Part shown: positions 6,130 to 6,539 of the stretch, piece by piece
How positions within the stretch are numbered: the first letter of the stretch is position 1
Layout: the number at the start of each line of letters is the position of its first letter
Assembly (NCBI GenBank): GCA_030835005.1
Contig: JAUQWT010000308.1
Location: 1-6,539, forward strand
Length of the DNA stretch: 6,539 bases
Reading direction: 5' to 3'
Origin: Ignavibacteria bacterium
GTDB lineage: Bacteria; Bacteroidota; Ignavibacteria; Tepidaquicellales; OLB5
Made by a program: the position numbers and the translations under genes
Notes under the pieces: model-generated
What the model saw: the letters and a program-made list of their open reading frames with translations, nothing else
The model's database searches: none
What the model was told of the DNA's origin: nothing

Positions 6130-6539
6130 ATGAAAAAACTTATCTTTAGCTTCTTTGTAATGTTAATTTCTGCAATCCAGGTTAGTTCACAGTGGAATTA
6201 CGGTTCGCCGATCTCCACATCACCGCCTTCATCTTCATGGCACCAGGTTGTTAACAGGCCGCCGCTAAATGAGATGATGGATAGCTTAGCGTTTCCATTC
6301 CCAACTAATTCATGGTTCAATAATTTTTACCTTGGGCAGCAGCCATATCCGCTTGCATTTGGCATAATGGGAGCGAATAAACTGCATCCATATCCATATC
6401 AACTTTCACTGGGTAATGGCTATCCCGGGTACCCGAATTATAAGGCACTGATGGCAATTAATTATAAACCTTTTGTAATATCAACATATGTAGATCCCAA
6501 TGGAATACCTCTAATAAACTGGAATAACTCGAACTTTGT
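6130..6539 (+). CDS. Secreted protein, GH81 (endo-beta-1,3-glucanase)-like N-terminus, partial
   Basis: An open frame begins at ATG 6130, 43 bp after the second propeller gene, and continues past the window end for 136 complete codons. Residues 1-21 (MKKLIFSFFVMLISAIQVSSQ) form a clear signal peptide with likely cleavage near VSS/Q. After a Ser/Pro-rich stretch (25-36), residues 57-69 read FPTNSWFNNFYLG and 86-94 HPYPYQLSL. This order, a (P)TN-x-(F/W)-x-N-x-x-LG motif followed by PY-x-(L/V)S, is the pattern I associate with the N-terminal beta-sandwich of glycoside hydrolase family 81, which cleaves beta-1,3-glucans such as laminarin. The GH81 catalytic acids lie far downstream in that family and are outside the window, so activity cannot be judged. 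Same orientation and close spacing suggest cotranscription with the propeller genes. The secreted-protein call is firm; the GH81 call is moderate. Confidence 0.65.
   Translation, partial: MKKLIFSFFVMLISAIQVSSQWNYGSPISTSPPSSSWHQVVNRPPLNEMMDSLAFPFPTNSWFNNFYLGQQPYPLAFGIMGANKLHPYPYQLSLGNGYPGYPNYKALMAINYKPFVISTYVDPNGIPLINWNNSNF

Overview
The window looks like a piece of a chromosome or metagenomic contig from the Bacteroidota/Ignavibacteriota side of the FCB group. The main evidence is that two large proteins end in a type A type IX secretion (T9SS) sorting domain. In both, it is introduced by the linker LYQNYPNPFNP, which is very typical of Ignavibacteria and relatives. AT-rich DNA, mostly absent Shine-Dalgarno sequences and the leftward unknown gene agree with this. 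No rRNA or other marker gene is present, so the class is an inference.

Layout. Positions 1-434 carry the 5' part of a leftward gene for a conserved protein of unknown function, cut by the window edge. Positions 435-953 are a 519-bp divergent intergenic region. It has no convincing gene but several structures: a direct repeat, a separated inverted repeat, a 51-nt imperfect hairpin and a small perfect hairpin just before the next gene. Positions 954-3503 and 3543-6086 are two tandem paralogous genes of 849 and 847 codons. Each encodes an exported Asp-box (BNR-like) beta-propeller protein with a C-terminal T9SS sorting signal. Positions 6130-6539 hold the 5' part of a third rightward gene. It has a signal peptide and an N-terminal segment resembling glycoside hydrolase family 81 (endo-beta-1,3-glucanase).

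The three rightward genes are separated by only 39 and 43 bp with no visible terminator, so they probably form one operon for extracellular or cell-surface proteins. Asp-box spacing in both paralogues is close to 46 residues and fits 14 blades, that is two seven-bladed propellers in tandem. If the third gene is a beta-1,3-glucanase, a reasonable but unproven reading is a secreted set of proteins acting on or binding a beta-glucan. No catalytic residues can be assigned in the propeller proteins, and binding or adhesion is as likely as enzymatic activity.

I saw no CRISPR array, tRNA, rRNA, intact insertion sequence, phage gene or recognisable defence system. The most unusual items are the propeller pair with its conserved inter-propeller motif cluster, and the structured intergenic region.
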